The position numbers were made by a program, and so were the translations under genes. Positions 27,425 through 36,556 of a stretch of 64,000 nt of DNA are shown here, in pieces. Position 1 is the stretch's first letter, and each line of letters opens with the position of its first letter. Source of the stretch: Sphingobium fontiphilum (GTDB taxonomy: Bacteria; Pseudomonadota; Alphaproteobacteria; Sphingomonadales; Sphingomonadaceae); the NCBI RefSeq assembly GCF_014196635.1, contig NZ_JACIEB010000006.1, positions 62,001 through 126,000 on the forward strand. The letters are read 5' to 3'. The notes below the pieces were generated by a model. The model made no database searches. It was not told the DNA's origin and saw nothing but the letters and a program-made list of their open reading frames with translations.

Positions 27425-28609
27425 ATGCAGGATGATCCCGTCGTCATCGCCGGCTATGCACGCACGCCCATGGGCGGGTTTCAGGGCGTATTCGCCGACA
27501 TCAAGGCCACCGACCTGGGCGCCGCCGCCGTGCGCGCGGCGGTGGAGCGCGCCAAAGCCCCAGCCGACGCGATAGAGCGCATCTATATGGGCTGCGTCCT
27601 GCCCGCCGGGCTGGGCCAGGCGCCGGCGCGTCAGGCCGCCTTGCTCGCGGGCCTGCCGATGTCGGTGGAGGCGACCACGGTCAACAAGATGTGCGGATCG
27701 GGGATGCAGGCGGCGATCATGGCGCAGGAGGCGCTGGCGTCGGGCGCGGTCGACATCGTCGTCGCCGGCGGCATGGAAAGCATGACCAACGCCCCTTATG
27801 CCCTGCCCAAGCATCGCGGCGGCGCGCGCATCGGCCATGACCGCATCATCGACACGATGATGATGGACGGGTTGGAGGACGCCTATGAACCCGGCAAGGC
27901 GATGGGCGTGTTCGCCGAGGAAGCGGTGCGCGAATATCAGTTCACGCGAGAGGATCAGGATCGCTTCGCCATCCGTTCGCTCGAACGGGCCAATGCCGCC
28001 ATCGCCGGCGGCGCCTTTGCGGGCGAGATCACGCCGGTCACGGTCGCCCGGCGCGGCGGCGATGTGGTCGTCGACACCGACGAACAGCCGGGCAAGGCGA
28101 AACCGGACAATATCCCCAACCTCAAACCCGCCTTCGTCAAGGATGGCACCATCACCCCTGCCAACGCATCGTCCATCTCCGACGGCGCGGCGGCGCTGGT
28201 GATGACGCGGGCCAGCGTCGCGGCAAGGTTGGGGATGCCGGTTCTCGCCATGGTGCGCGCCAGCGCCGCCCATGCCCATGAGCCCGCGAAATTTACCACT
28301 GCACCGGTGCCCGCCATCCGCAAGGTGCTGGGAAAGGCAGGCTGGAACGCCGACGAAGTCGACCTGTTCGAAGTGAACGAGGCCTTTGCCGTGGTCGCCA
28401 TGATCGCCGCGCGCGATATTGGCATCCCCGACGAGAAACTGAACGTCAATGGCGGCGCGACGGCGCTGGGCCATCCCATCGGCGCGTCGGGCGCGCGCAT
28501 CATCGCCACGCTGATCGCCGCGCTCCAGAACCGGGGCCTCAAGCGCGGGATCGCGTCGCTGTGCATCGGCGGCGGCGAAGCCACGGCGATGGCGATCGAA
28601 CTGGACTGA
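27425..28609 (+). CDS. acetyl-CoA acetyltransferase (thiolase)
   Basis: A 394-residue thiolase that condenses or cleaves acetoacetyl-CoA. The nucleophile is C90 in VNKMCGSGMQA; the other catalytic motifs are NEAFAV, GHPIGASGARI and the C-terminal CIGGGEATA. The start at MQDDPVVIAGYARTP has AGGAG eight bases upstream; upstream methionines in the same frame lack this. It could serve acetoacetyl-CoA formation for polymer or ketone metabolism, or degradation; context does not decide. Confidence 0.93.
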   Translation: MQDDPVVIAGYARTPMGGFQGVFADIKATDLGAAAVRAAVERAKAPADAIERIYMGCVLPAGLGQAPARQAALLAGLPMSVEATTVNKMCGSGMQAAIMAQEALASGAVDIVVAGGMESMTNAPYALPKHRGGARIGHDRIIDTMMMDGLEDAYEPGKAMGVFAEEAVREYQFTREDQDRFAIRSLERANAAIAGGAFAGEITPVTVARRGGDVVVDTDEQPGKAKPDNIPNLKPAFVKDGTITPANASSISDGAAALVMTRASVAARLGMPVLAMVRASAAHAHEPAKFTTAPVPAIRKVLGKAGWNADEVDLFEVNEAFAVVAMIAARDIGIPDEKLNVNGGATALGHPIGASGARIIATLIAALQNRGLKRGIASLCIGGGEATAMAIELD

Positions 28610-28639
28610 CCGTGTACGCGGGGAAGGCCCCGCGCCCGA

Positions 28640-29926
28640 TCAATCCTCCAATATGCGGCTGTGTGCCTGCGTATCGCGCATCCGGGCATAGACGATCAGG
28701 GAAATGGCGATCATGCCCGTAACATAGACATAAAAGGCCTGTTCCATCCCCCTATCCTTGAACCACAGGGCAACCAGTTCCGCCGTGCCGCCGAACAGCG
28801 TGTTGGCCAGCGCATAGGGCAAGGCGACGCCCAGCGCGCGGATATGGGCGGGGAACAGCTCCGCCTTCACCACCGCATTGATCGACGTATAGCCGGTGAC
28901 GATCACCAGCCCCGCCATCACCAGCAGCCCGGCAATGACCGGATCGCGCGTGACCGCCAGTGTCGCGAATATGGGATAGGTGCACGCCACGCCCAGGACG
29001 CCGAAGCCGATCATCAACGGCTTGCGCCCGATCCGGTCGGACAACGCGCCCGCCACCGGCTGCAACAGCATGAAGACGAACAGGGTGACGGCGTTGATCT
29101 GCGACGCCGCCTCGCGGCTGAGGCCACTCGTATTCACCAGGAATTTCTGCATATAGATGGAATAGGCGTAGAAGGCGATGGTGCCCCCCGCGGTCAGCAG
29201 CATCACCGTCAGCGTTTCGCGCGGATGGCGCGTCACCAATTCCCAGAAGCCAGATTTCGGTGCGCCCTCCGCCTTCGCCGCGGCAAAGCTCTGCGTTTCG
29301 GACAGGCCCCGCCGCAACCAGAAGACGATGATAGCCAGCGCCCCGCCGATGGCGAAGGGAATACGCCAGCCCCAGGCGTCGAGCGCCGCTTCGCTGAGCA
29401 GGGATTGCAGCACCAGCAGCACGCAGATGGCGACAAGCTGTCCGGCGATCAGCGTGACATATTGAAAGCTGGAGAAGAAACCGCGTCGGCTTTTCCCGGC
29501 CATTTCGGATAGATAGGTCGCACTCGCCCCATATTCGCCGCCGATGGAGAGCCCCTGCATCAACCGCGCGACCACCAGCAGGGCGGGCGCGGCGACGCCG
29601 ATCAGCTCATAACCCGGCGTCACCGCGATCAGCAGCGATCCCGCGCACATCAGCGACACGGACAAAGTCAACCCGCTCTTGCGCCCATGCCGGTCGGCAT
29701 AGACGCCCATCAGCCATGCGCCGATCGGCCGCATCAGGAAACCGACGGCGAACACGCCGGCCGCGCCCAGCAATTGCGCCGTGCGATCCCCGCTGGGGAA
29801 GAAATGGGGCGCGAAATAGAGGGTGAAGGCCGCATAGGCATACCAGTCATACCATTCCACCAGATTGCCGGTGGAACCGCCGATAATGGCTTTCAGGCGC
29901 GCGCGTTGATCGGGGGCGCTGGTCAT
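28640..29926 (-). CDS. MFS transporter, metabolite:H+ symporter (MHS) family
   Basis: A 428-residue carrier with twelve helices. The N-terminal GNLVEWYDWYAYAAFTLYFAP and the loops ADRHGRKSGL and GRLMQGLSIGGEYGA (here ARLMQGLSIGGEYGA) are typical of the MHS family, which includes the alpha-ketoglutarate and proline/betaine permeases. The substrate is probably a small organic acid. It overlaps the upstream protease gene by 4 bp. Confidence 0.9.
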   Translation of the reverse strand: MTSAPDQRARLKAIIGGSTGNLVEWYDWYAYAAFTLYFAPHFFPSGDRTAQLLGAAGVFAVGFLMRPIGAWLMGVYADRHGRKSGLTLSVSLMCAGSLLIAVTPGYELIGVAAPALLVVARLMQGLSIGGEYGASATYLSEMAGKSRRGFFSSFQYVTLIAGQLVAICVLLVLQSLLSEAALDAWGWRIPFAIGGALAIIVFWLRRGLSETQSFAAAKAEGAPKSGFWELVTRHPRETLTVMLLTAGGTIAFYAYSIYMQKFLVNTSGLSREAASQINAVTLFVFMLLQPVAGALSDRIGRKPLMIGFGVLGVACTYPIFATLAVTRDPVIAGLLVMAGLVIVTGYTSINAVVKAELFPAHIRALGVALPYALANTLFGGTAELVALWFKDRGMEQAFYVYVTGMIAISLIVYARMRDTQAHSRILED

Positions 29927-30528
29927 GGCGTCAGGATCATCTCACCATTTTCCACCCGCCAGCTTGAAAGCCGCGACAACAGGTTCATGCCAATCACATT
30001 GACCCCGCCGAACGAGGCGGAAACGGCGACCGGCAGGTCGCTGGCGCTGATCGGCCCCAATGTCAGCATGGCGATGCTGGACCGCTGCGCCGTGATCGTG
30101 CCGTTGGCGGTGTTCATCATCATCGGTGGAGCCAGACGATCGATGTTGAGGCCGGCCGCCATCGCCGTTTCTTCCGACAGGGCGGTGACGGTCGCGCCGC
30201 TGTCGATCAGGAAACGGGCGGTCGTGCCGTTGATCTGCGCCTCCACCCAATAATGGCCGTCCGCGCCCGGCGCGATCCGCAGCGACTGGCCGCTGACCTT
30301 CTGGTCGGGCTTGCCCGCCACTTCATTGCGCACGCGATTGGCGACAAAGCCCAGTTCGTTGCGGAAGCTGAACAGGATGAGCACGCCTGCGAAGATGGCG
30401 ACCCAGGCCAGCACCATGCCCATCGCGCCGCGCCACGGCACCCGCCGCGCCAGCAGGGCGGACCCGACCAGCACCAGCAGCACGAGCAGATAAACGCCCC
30501 GCATCATCTGGTCGGTGGTCATGTCCAT
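29923..30528 (-). CDS. retropepsin-like aspartic protease (TIGR02281 type)
   Basis: A 201-residue inner-membrane protein. Two N-terminal helices (residues about 12-28 and 35-54) are followed by a periplasmic clan AA aspartic protease domain with the catalytic motif FLIDSGATVTALS near residue 107. The later GMNLLSRLSSW and the C-terminal MILTP match the family. One catalytic motif implies an active dimer. It is coupled to the MHS gene and immediately follows the MBL hydrolase. Confidence 0.88.
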   Translation of the reverse strand: MDMTTDQMMRGVYLLVLLVLVGSALLARRVPWRGAMGMVLAWVAIFAGVLILFSFRNELGFVANRVRNEVAGKPDQKVSGQSLRIAPGADGHYWVEAQINGTTARFLIDSGATVTALSEETAMAAGLNIDRLAPPMMMNTANGTITAQRSSIAMLTLGPISASDLPVAVSASFGGVNVIGMNLLSRLSSWRVENGEMILTP

Positions 30529-31319
30529 CAGTCGGTTCGCGTCCCTTGCGCCAGGTCGATCACCATGCCGTCATAACCGGGCTCGACGCCCGGCGGCAAT
30601 GTCGCCCGTAATGTCGCATAGTCCATGCTCTGGTCCATATGGGTCAATATGGCGCGGCCGGGGCGGCAACGCGCGATGGCGTCCAGCGTCAGCGACAAAT
30701 GCGGATGGGTGGGATGCGGCCGTTCGCGCAGGGCATCGACCACCCATATATCGACGCCGGCGAACAGGGCGTCCATGGCGGGCGTCGCTTCATGGAAATC
30801 GGTCGCGTAACCGATAGACCTATCCCCATGGCTGAAGCGGAAGCCGGTCGAGAAAATTTCGCCATGGGGCATGTCGGTGCAAGCGATCGAGATGTCGCCG
30901 ATGGTCAGCCGGTCGGGCAGGTCCATGCCATGGATGGTCGGGTGATAGCCGTTGCTGCCCTCAAACGCATAGGCGAAGCGGCGACGCAGCAGCGCCATGG
31001 TCTGCCGCTTTGCATAGCCGGGCACGGGGCTGCGGCGGTGATGATAGATTTGCCGCACATCGTCCAGGCCATGGCTGTGATCGGCATGGTCATGCGTCCA
31101 CAGGATCGCGTCGATGTCGATGATGTCGGCGGCCAGCAACTGGGCGCGCATGTCGGGCGAGGTATCGACCAATATGCGCGTGGTCGGGCTTTCGACGATG
31201 ATCGACACGCGCGTCCGCCGGTTCTTTGGTTCGGCGGGGTCGCAATCGCCCCAGTCATTGCCGATGCGCGGCACGCCCGACGATGTGCCGCAGCCCAGCA
31301 GGGTCAGCTTCAGGCTCAT
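30528..31319 (-). CDS. MBL-fold metallohydrolase (PhnP-like)
   Basis: A 263-residue cytoplasmic hydrolase of the metallo-beta-lactamase fold. The N-terminal GCGTSSGVPRIG and the metal motif HDHADHSHGLDD are those of the PhnP/phosphodiesterase-like branch. A conserved MPHGE and a C-terminal LTHMDQSMDY supply further ligands. It is joined to tatD by a 4-bp overlap and to the protease gene by a one-base overlap, an arrangement common in alphaproteobacteria downstream of metG-tatD. Confidence 0.92.
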   Translation of the reverse strand: MSLKLTLLGCGTSSGVPRIGNDWGDCDPAEPKNRRTRVSIIVESPTTRILVDTSPDMRAQLLAADIIDIDAILWTHDHADHSHGLDDVRQIYHHRRSPVPGYAKRQTMALLRRRFAYAFEGSNGYHPTIHGMDLPDRLTIGDISIACTDMPHGEIFSTGFRFSHGDRSIGYATDFHEATPAMDALFAGVDIWVVDALRERPHPTHPHLSLTLDAIARCRPGRAILTHMDQSMDYATLRATLPPGVEPGYDGMVIDLAQGTRTD

Positions 31320-32089
31320 GCCGCCTTGGCGAACAGGGTGCGGAAATTGGCCGATGTCGCCGCCGCCAGCGTCTCGACGCTTTCGCCGCGCAACTCCGCC
31401 AGGAACTTCGCCGTGTCCGCGACGAAGGCCGGTTCACAGCTTTTACCCCGGTGCGGCACCGGCGCGAGAAAAGGCGAATCCGTCTCGATCAGCAGGTGGT
31501 CGAGCGGCAGGCGCGCGGCCGTTGCCTGCAAATCCTTCGCGCTGCGAAAGGTCACGATCCCCGAAATGCTGATGTAGAAGCCCAGCTCCATCGCCGCATC
31601 GGCAAAGGCGCCGCTGGCGGTGAAGCAATGGATGACGCCGCCATAGGCGCCCTTGCCCATCTCGTCCCGCATGATCGCCAGCGTGTCCGCCTCCGCATCG
31701 CGGGTGTGGACGACCAGCGGCAGGCCGGTGTCGCGCGATGCCGCGATATGGCTGCGAAAACTGGCCTGCTGCCGCGCGCGATCGCTATGATCGTAATAAT
31801 AGTCGAGGCCGGTTTCGCCGATGCCCACGACGCGCGGATGGGCGGCGCGCGCGACCAGCTTGGCGGTGTCGATATGGGGGTGCTCGTCCGCCTCGTGTGG
31901 GTGAATGCCGACCGTCGCCCACACATCGGGCTCGCGCACGGCGGTATCAAGGACATCATCCCATTCGCTTTCGCGGGTGGCGATGTTCAGCATCGTTTCC
32001 ACCCCGCGCGCGCGGGCGCGGGCGAGAACATCGGCCTGATGCTCGATCAACCCCTTGTAATTCAAGTGACAATGGCTGTCGATCAGCAT
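31316..32089 (-). CDS. tatD: TatD family DNase/hydrolase
   Basis: A 257-residue metal-dependent hydrolase with the motif MLIDSHCHLNY at the start, VGIHPHEAD, GIGETGLDYYYD and IETDSPFLAP, all from the TatD family of 3'-5' DNases. The start at MLIDSHCHL is favoured because upstream sequence overlaps metG; the gap to the metG stop is only four bases. It probably acts on DNA ends or damaged nucleic acid. Confidence 0.93.
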   Translation of the reverse strand: MLIDSHCHLNYKGLIEHQADVLARARARGVETMLNIATRESEWDDVLDTAVREPDVWATVGIHPHEADEHPHIDTAKLVARAAHPRVVGIGETGLDYYYDHSDRARQQASFRSHIAASRDTGLPLVVHTRDAEADTLAIMRDEMGKGAYGGVIHCFTASGAFADAAMELGFYISISGIVTFRSAKDLQATAARLPLDHLLIETDSPFLAPVPHRGKSCEPAFVADTAKFLAELRGESVETLAAATSANFRTLFAKAA

Positions 32090-32093
32090 CGCT

Positions 32094-33662
32094 TCACGCC
32101 TCGTCCGACGGCAGTTCAAGCCGGGGAAACAGCGGCTTGGGCGCGGCCAGCACAAAATCGCTTTCGGCGAGGTCCGAATACCAGTGGTCGCCAATCGCGT
32201 CATAGGTCCGCTTGTCGGCGGGCACGCCCATATGGTCGAGCAAGGCGGTGGCGCTGGCCGGGATGACCGGCAGGATGGCGACCGCCAGTTGCGCGATGGC
32301 GATATAGAGCGTCGCCAGCACCGTTTCCATCCGCTGCGGGTCGGTCTTGCGCAGCGCCCAGGGCGCCTGCGCGTCGATATAGGCGTTGCAGGCGAAGGCC
32401 GCGCGCAGCCAGGCGTCGATGGCGACCGAAGGCGCGAGGTCGTTGAAAGCGGCGGGCATGTCCGTGCGGACGGCCCGGTCGATCAGCCTGAACAATTTCG
32501 CATCGGCTGCATCATGGCCGGTGATGGCGGGCAGCCGCCCTTCCAGATTCTTGGCGATGAAGCTCAGGGTGCGCTGGGCGAGATTGCCGAAGGCGTTGCC
32601 GAGGTCACTGTTCGACCGCGCGACGATCGCCTCCGCGCTATAGCTGCCGTCATTGCCGAAGGTGACTTCCGACAGCAGGAAATAGCGCAACTGATCGACG
32701 CCGAAACGCTCGGCCAGTTCCATCGGATCGGCGACATTGCCCAGCGATTTCGACATCTTCTCGCCCCGGTTGAGCAGGAAGCCATGGCCGAACACCTGTT
32801 GGGGCAGCGGCAGCTTCGCACTTATCAGGAAGGCGGGCCAGTAAACGGTGTGGAACCGCACGATATCCTTGCCGATGATATGGATGATCTCGCCGCCGTC
32901 CGCCCAATAGCGCGCCATGCGCTCGGCATCGTCGGGATAGCCGCAGCCGGTGATGTAATTGGTCAGCGCGTCGACCCACACATACATGACATGGCCGTCC
33001 GCGCCCGGCACCTTCACCCCCCAGTCGAAACTGGTGCGCGATACGCTAAGGTCCGACAGGCCGCCTTCGACAAAGCGCAAAATCTCGTTGCGGCGGCTTT
33101 CCGGGCGGATGAAGTCGGGCTGGCTTTCATAGAGGGCGAGCAGCCGGTCCTGATAGGCGGACAGGCGAAAGAACCAGCTTTCCTCGACGGTCCATTCCAC
33201 CGGCGTGCCCTGGGGCGAGAGCTTCGCGCCCCCTTCCCCCTCGACGATTTCCTTTTCGTCGTAAAAGGCTTCGTCGCGGACCGAATACCAGCCTTCATAG
33301 CGGCCCAGATACAGGTCGCCGTTCTTCTCCATCGCCTGCCAGATCGCCTGGCTGGCGCGATGATGGTCGGCCTCGCTGGTGCGGATGAACCGGTCGTAAC
33401 TGATGTTGAGCCGGTCATCCATATCCTGGAAATAGCCGGACATCTCGTCGGCCAGTTCGCGCGGTTCGATGCCGCGCGCCCGCGCCGTCTGGGCCATTTT
33501 CAGCCCATGTTCGTCAGTGCCGGTCTGAAAGAAGACATCGCGGCCCATCATCCGCTGGAACCGGGCGATGGCGTCGGTGGCGATCACCTCATAGGCATGG
33601 CCGATATGCGGGCGGCCATTGGGATAGGATATGGCGGTGGTGATGGTATAGGGCTTGGACAT
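32094..33662 (-). CDS. metG: methionyl-tRNA synthetase
   Basis: A 522-residue class I synthetase for Met-tRNA. The HIGH motif is HIGH at residues 19-22 and KMSKS is near residue 301 (EKMSKSLGNV). The short form lacks a C-terminal EMAP-like domain. No four-cysteine zinc knuckle is seen, consistent with the metal-free alphaproteobacterial type. It heads the metG-tatD-MBL run; a hairpin lies between holB and metG. Confidence 0.96.
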   Translation of the reverse strand: MSKPYTITTAISYPNGRPHIGHAYEVIATDAIARFQRMMGRDVFFQTGTDEHGLKMAQTARARGIEPRELADEMSGYFQDMDDRLNISYDRFIRTSEADHHRASQAIWQAMEKNGDLYLGRYEGWYSVRDEAFYDEKEIVEGEGGAKLSPQGTPVEWTVEESWFFRLSAYQDRLLALYESQPDFIRPESRRNEILRFVEGGLSDLSVSRTSFDWGVKVPGADGHVMYVWVDALTNYITGCGYPDDAERMARYWADGGEIIHIIGKDIVRFHTVYWPAFLISAKLPLPQQVFGHGFLLNRGEKMSKSLGNVADPMELAERFGVDQLRYFLLSEVTFGNDGSYSAEAIVARSNSDLGNAFGNLAQRTLSFIAKNLEGRLPAITGHDAADAKLFRLIDRAVRTDMPAAFNDLAPSVAIDAWLRAAFACNAYIDAQAPWALRKTDPQRMETVLATLYIAIAQLAVAILPVIPASATALLDHMGVPADKRTYDAIGDHWYSDLAESDFVLAAPKPLFPRLELPSDEA

Positions 33663-33699
33663 GGGGCCTTCCCTAAAAGCTGCGCGAAAAAGAAGGAAC

Positions 33700-33719
33700 G
33701 GCTTTTTGCCCGAAAAGCC
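33700..33719 (-). terminator. hairpin between holB and metG
   Basis: A perfect 7-bp inverted repeat GGCTTTT / AAAAGCC with a 6-nt loop. On the minus strand a U-rich stretch (CTTCTTTTTC) follows a few bases later. It may end transcription of the mltB-holB block, but the run is not immediately adjacent. Confidence 0.4.
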
Positions 33720-33743
33720 CCGCTGACGAAAAAATATCGGCCT

Positions 33744-34727
33744 TTATCGCCCGCCGCCGCGCGCGGGGGCCAGTGCGGCGACATGGCCCGCCAGTTCGAA
33801 CACCACCGACTGCGGCTCCAGCGTCAATATGACCGCCCCGGCCGCCAGCTTGCGCGCTTCGTCCCAATGGTCGAGCGCACGGCCCAGCGACGCCCCTCGC
33901 CGTGTCCGCGCCGCGCGCGCAAGGAAGGCTGGCGCGCGCTCCAGAAAGGCCTGATACCGGGCGCGGGCGGGTTTTGTCCCCAATTGCTTTGCCAGCGCGA
34001 GCCGCTCGCTATTGTCCGGGTCGCCATGGGCCGCGATCCGTTCCAGCGCGGATTCCAGCCCGGCGATGTCCAGCCCGGCATAGGCCATGGCCCGCCCCGG
34101 CGATCCCTCCGCCGCGCGCAGCAGCGCGTCGAGCTCCGTCCCCTGGATGTCGGGCTGCTGCGCGCCCAGCACGGCGCGCATCGCCGCATCATCCAACGCA
34201 TCGAACCGCAACAGGCGGCACCGCGAGCGGATGGTCGGCAAGAGCCGCGCCGGGGCGTGCGACACCAGCAGGAAAACCATGTCGGTCGGCGGCTCCTCCA
34301 ATGTCTTGAGCAGTGCGTTGGCGGCGGGCGCTTCCATGTCGTCGGCGCTGTCGATCACCACCACCCGCCGGGTCGACAGCGACGGCGCGGTGGAAATCAG
34401 GCGCGACAGCCCGCGTATCTGGTCAACGCTGATATTGCGCGCCTGATCGCCATTATCCTTGGTCAGGCAGATGAGGTCCGCATAATCGGGATGTGCGCCC
34501 GCCGCGATCAGCCGGGCGATGGGGTGATCGTCCGCCACCGACAGGCCGTCGTCGCCGGGCGGCGGCCCGGCCGCCTCCGCCAGCAGGCGCAGCGCCATGG
34601 CTCTGGCGAACATGCCCTTCCCCACGCCCAGCGGCCCGGCCAGGATCCAGCCATGATGCAGCCGCCCGGCCCGCGCCTGCTCCAGCATGGCGCGCGCCTG
34701 CCGCTCATGGCCGATGGGAAAGGTCAT
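33744..34727 (-). CDS. holB: DNA polymerase III delta-prime subunit
   Basis: A 327-residue clamp-loader subunit of the AAA+ fold. The modified P-loop region is AGPLGVGKGMFARA, and NALLKTLEEPP and TIRSRCRLL carry the sensor and SRC motifs. The zinc module found in enterobacterial proteins is absent. Its ATG overlaps the tmk stop by 4 bp, giving the common tmk-holB-metG order. Confidence 0.92.
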   Translation of the reverse strand: MTFPIGHERQARAMLEQARAGRLHHGWILAGPLGVGKGMFARAMALRLLAEAAGPPPGDDGLSVADDHPIARLIAAGAHPDYADLICLTKDNGDQARNISVDQIRGLSRLISTAPSLSTRRVVVIDSADDMEAPAANALLKTLEEPPTDMVFLLVSHAPARLLPTIRSRCRLLRFDALDDAAMRAVLGAQQPDIQGTELDALLRAAEGSPGRAMAYAGLDIAGLESALERIAAHGDPDNSERLALAKQLGTKPARARYQAFLERAPAFLARAARTRRGASLGRALDHWDEARKLAAGAVILTLEPQSVVFELAGHVAALAPARGGGR

Positions 34728-35350
34728 GGCAGCAGGTCCGCGATGGCGTCCATCAGCCGCGCGGTGACATCCTCCGCCGCGCCCGATGCGTCGATCAGGC
34801 GGACGCGAGCGGGTTCCGCCGCCGCGTGACCGGCAAAGGCGCGGGCGACGGCGTTGTGAAACGCCCGGTCGCGCCCGCCGATACGGTCCCCCGCCCCGCC
34901 GTCGCGGGCATGGGCGCGCGCCTGCGCCTCCGCTTCGGGCAGGGTGAGCACCAATGTCCGGTCGGGCAGCAGCCCTTCGCTGCCAAAGCGGTGCAGCGCC
35001 AGGATGTCGCCATCATTCAGCCCGCCCGCCCCGCTTTGATAGGCGCGGCTCGAATCAAGGAAACGGTCGGACAGTACCCATGCTCCCCGCAAAAGCGCAG
35101 GCCGGATCGTCTTTTCGACATGGTCGGCGCGCGCCGCCGCGAACAGCAGGGCTTCGGCCCGCACGCTCCAGCGGTCGGCCTCGCCGGTCAGCAGCAACTG
35201 GCGGATCGCCTCCGCCCCGGCGCTGCCGCCCGGTTCGCGGGTTTCGACCACCGCGATCCCGCGCGCCCGCAACGCCGCCGCCAGCGCGCGGATCTGGGTG
35301 GACTTGCCCGCCCCCTCGCCCCCTTCCAGAGAGAGGAAACGCCCGGTCAC
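34724..35350 (-). CDS. tmk: thymidylate kinase
   Basis: A 208-residue kinase that converts dTMP to dTDP. The P-loop is GGEGAGKST and the dTMP-binding DR motif is DRFLDSSRAYQ; TREPGG is also typical. The GTG that overlaps the dacA stop by 4 bp (GTGA) is preferred; an ATG nine codons upstream in dacA is possible. It is coupled on both sides, to dacA and holB. Confidence 0.94.
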   Translation of the reverse strand: MTGRFLSLEGGEGAGKSTQIRALAAALRARGIAVVETREPGGSAGAEAIRQLLLTGEADRWSVRAEALLFAAARADHVEKTIRPALLRGAWVLSDRFLDSSRAYQSGAGGLNDGDILALHRFGSEGLLPDRTLVLTLPEAEAQARAHARDGGAGDRIGGRDRAFHNAVARAFAGHAAAEPARVRLIDASGAAEDVTARLMDAIADLLP

Positions 35351-36510
35351 ACGAAGAAGGACTTGAGGCCGTTCCACAGGCGGCCGAACAGGCCCGCTTC
35401 CGCCACATCCTCACCGGCGACCAGCGGCAGCACCTGCGGCGCGGTGTCGGGGGTGGAGATGATGAGCTGGGCGATCTGCTGCCCCTTGGCGATGGGCGCC
35501 TTGATCGGGCCGGTATAGGCGACCTTGACGGTGATGTTGGCCGATGCCGTGCGCGGCAGGGTGACGGCCATGTTCTGCGGCGCGACCAGCGGCACGCTCG
35601 ACGCGCTGCCCAGTTGCACCTCGGCGGTTTCGACCACCGCGCCCTTCTTGAACAGGGGCTGCGACTTCCAAGCCTTGAACCCCCAGTCCATGAAGCGCAC
35701 CGATTCGGCAATGCGGCCGTTGAAGCTGGTGAGACCAGCGACCACCATCACCAGACGGCGGCCGTCCTGTTCGGCCGAACCGGTGAAGCCATAGCCCGCT
35801 TCTTCCGTGTGACCGGTCTTCAACCCGTCGGCCCCCGCGATCTTGCCCAAAATGGGATTGCGGTTCGCCTGGGTGATGTCCGACCCGCCCATCGTCTTGC
35901 CCCAGGTGAAGGAGGTCGTGGCGTAAAATTTCTTGTAGAGGTCGGGCGTCTCGTTGACGGTCGCTTCAGCAAGGCGAGCGAGGTCGCGCGCCGTCACATA
36001 GGTCACGCCTTCATCGGGCCAGCCATTGCTGTTGCCGAAATGGCTGTTGTCCAGTTTCAGCCGCTTGGCTTCCTCGTTCATCAGGCCCGCGAACGCCTGT
36101 TCCGTGCCCGCAATCCCTTCGGCCAGAACGACGCAGGCGTCATTGCCCGACAGGGTGACGATGCCGTGCAGCAGATTTTCGACCGAAACCTGCTCGCCAG
36201 CCGACAGGAACATGGTCGATCCCGCCTGCGGCCCGTGCCATTTCGCCCAGGTTTCGGGGCGAACCGTGAATTTCGTATCGAGCTTCAACTGCCCCTGCTG
36301 GATCAGGCGGAAGGCGACATGCGCGGTCATCATCTTCGCCATGGAGGCGGGCGGCATCGGCGTGTCGCCGCCCTTGTCATACAGGATCGCGCCCGACGAC
36401 AAATCCTTCATGAACGCGATCGGCGCTTCGCTGGTATAGGGCGGCGCGCCCGCCGACACGGGCTGCACCAGCAATCCGGCAAGAAGGACGGCGGCGAAGG
36501 TTTTTTTCAT
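35347..36510 (-). CDS. dacA: D-alanyl-D-alanine carboxypeptidase (DacA-like PBP)
   Basis: A 387-residue periplasmic penicillin-binding protein that trims peptidoglycan stem peptides. A signal peptide (MKKTFAAVLLAGLLVQPVSA) precedes the S11 catalytic domain with SMAK (active serine), SGN in LSGNDAC and KTG in GLKTGHTEEAG. A C-terminal beta domain ends in an amphipathic segment (LWNGLKSFFV) that would hold it to the membrane. It lies between rlpA and tmk, so cell-wall and nucleotide genes share an operon. Confidence 0.94.
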   Translation of the reverse strand: MKKTFAAVLLAGLLVQPVSAGAPPYTSEAPIAFMKDLSSGAILYDKGGDTPMPPASMAKMMTAHVAFRLIQQGQLKLDTKFTVRPETWAKWHGPQAGSTMFLSAGEQVSVENLLHGIVTLSGNDACVVLAEGIAGTEQAFAGLMNEEAKRLKLDNSHFGNSNGWPDEGVTYVTARDLARLAEATVNETPDLYKKFYATTSFTWGKTMGGSDITQANRNPILGKIAGADGLKTGHTEEAGYGFTGSAEQDGRRLVMVVAGLTSFNGRIAESVRFMDWGFKAWKSQPLFKKGAVVETAEVQLGSASSVPLVAPQNMAVTLPRTASANITVKVAYTGPIKAPIAKGQQIAQLIISTPDTAPQVLPLVAGEDVAEAGLFGRLWNGLKSFFV

Positions 36511-36556
36511 GGAAGGATGAACCCTGATAGTGATGATGGCGGCGCGTCGCGCCCGT

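Noticed and set aside
32184-34829. 881-codon plus-strand ORF across metG and holB
   Set aside because: It is antisense to two genes with full motifs, and its sequence is repetitive without domains.
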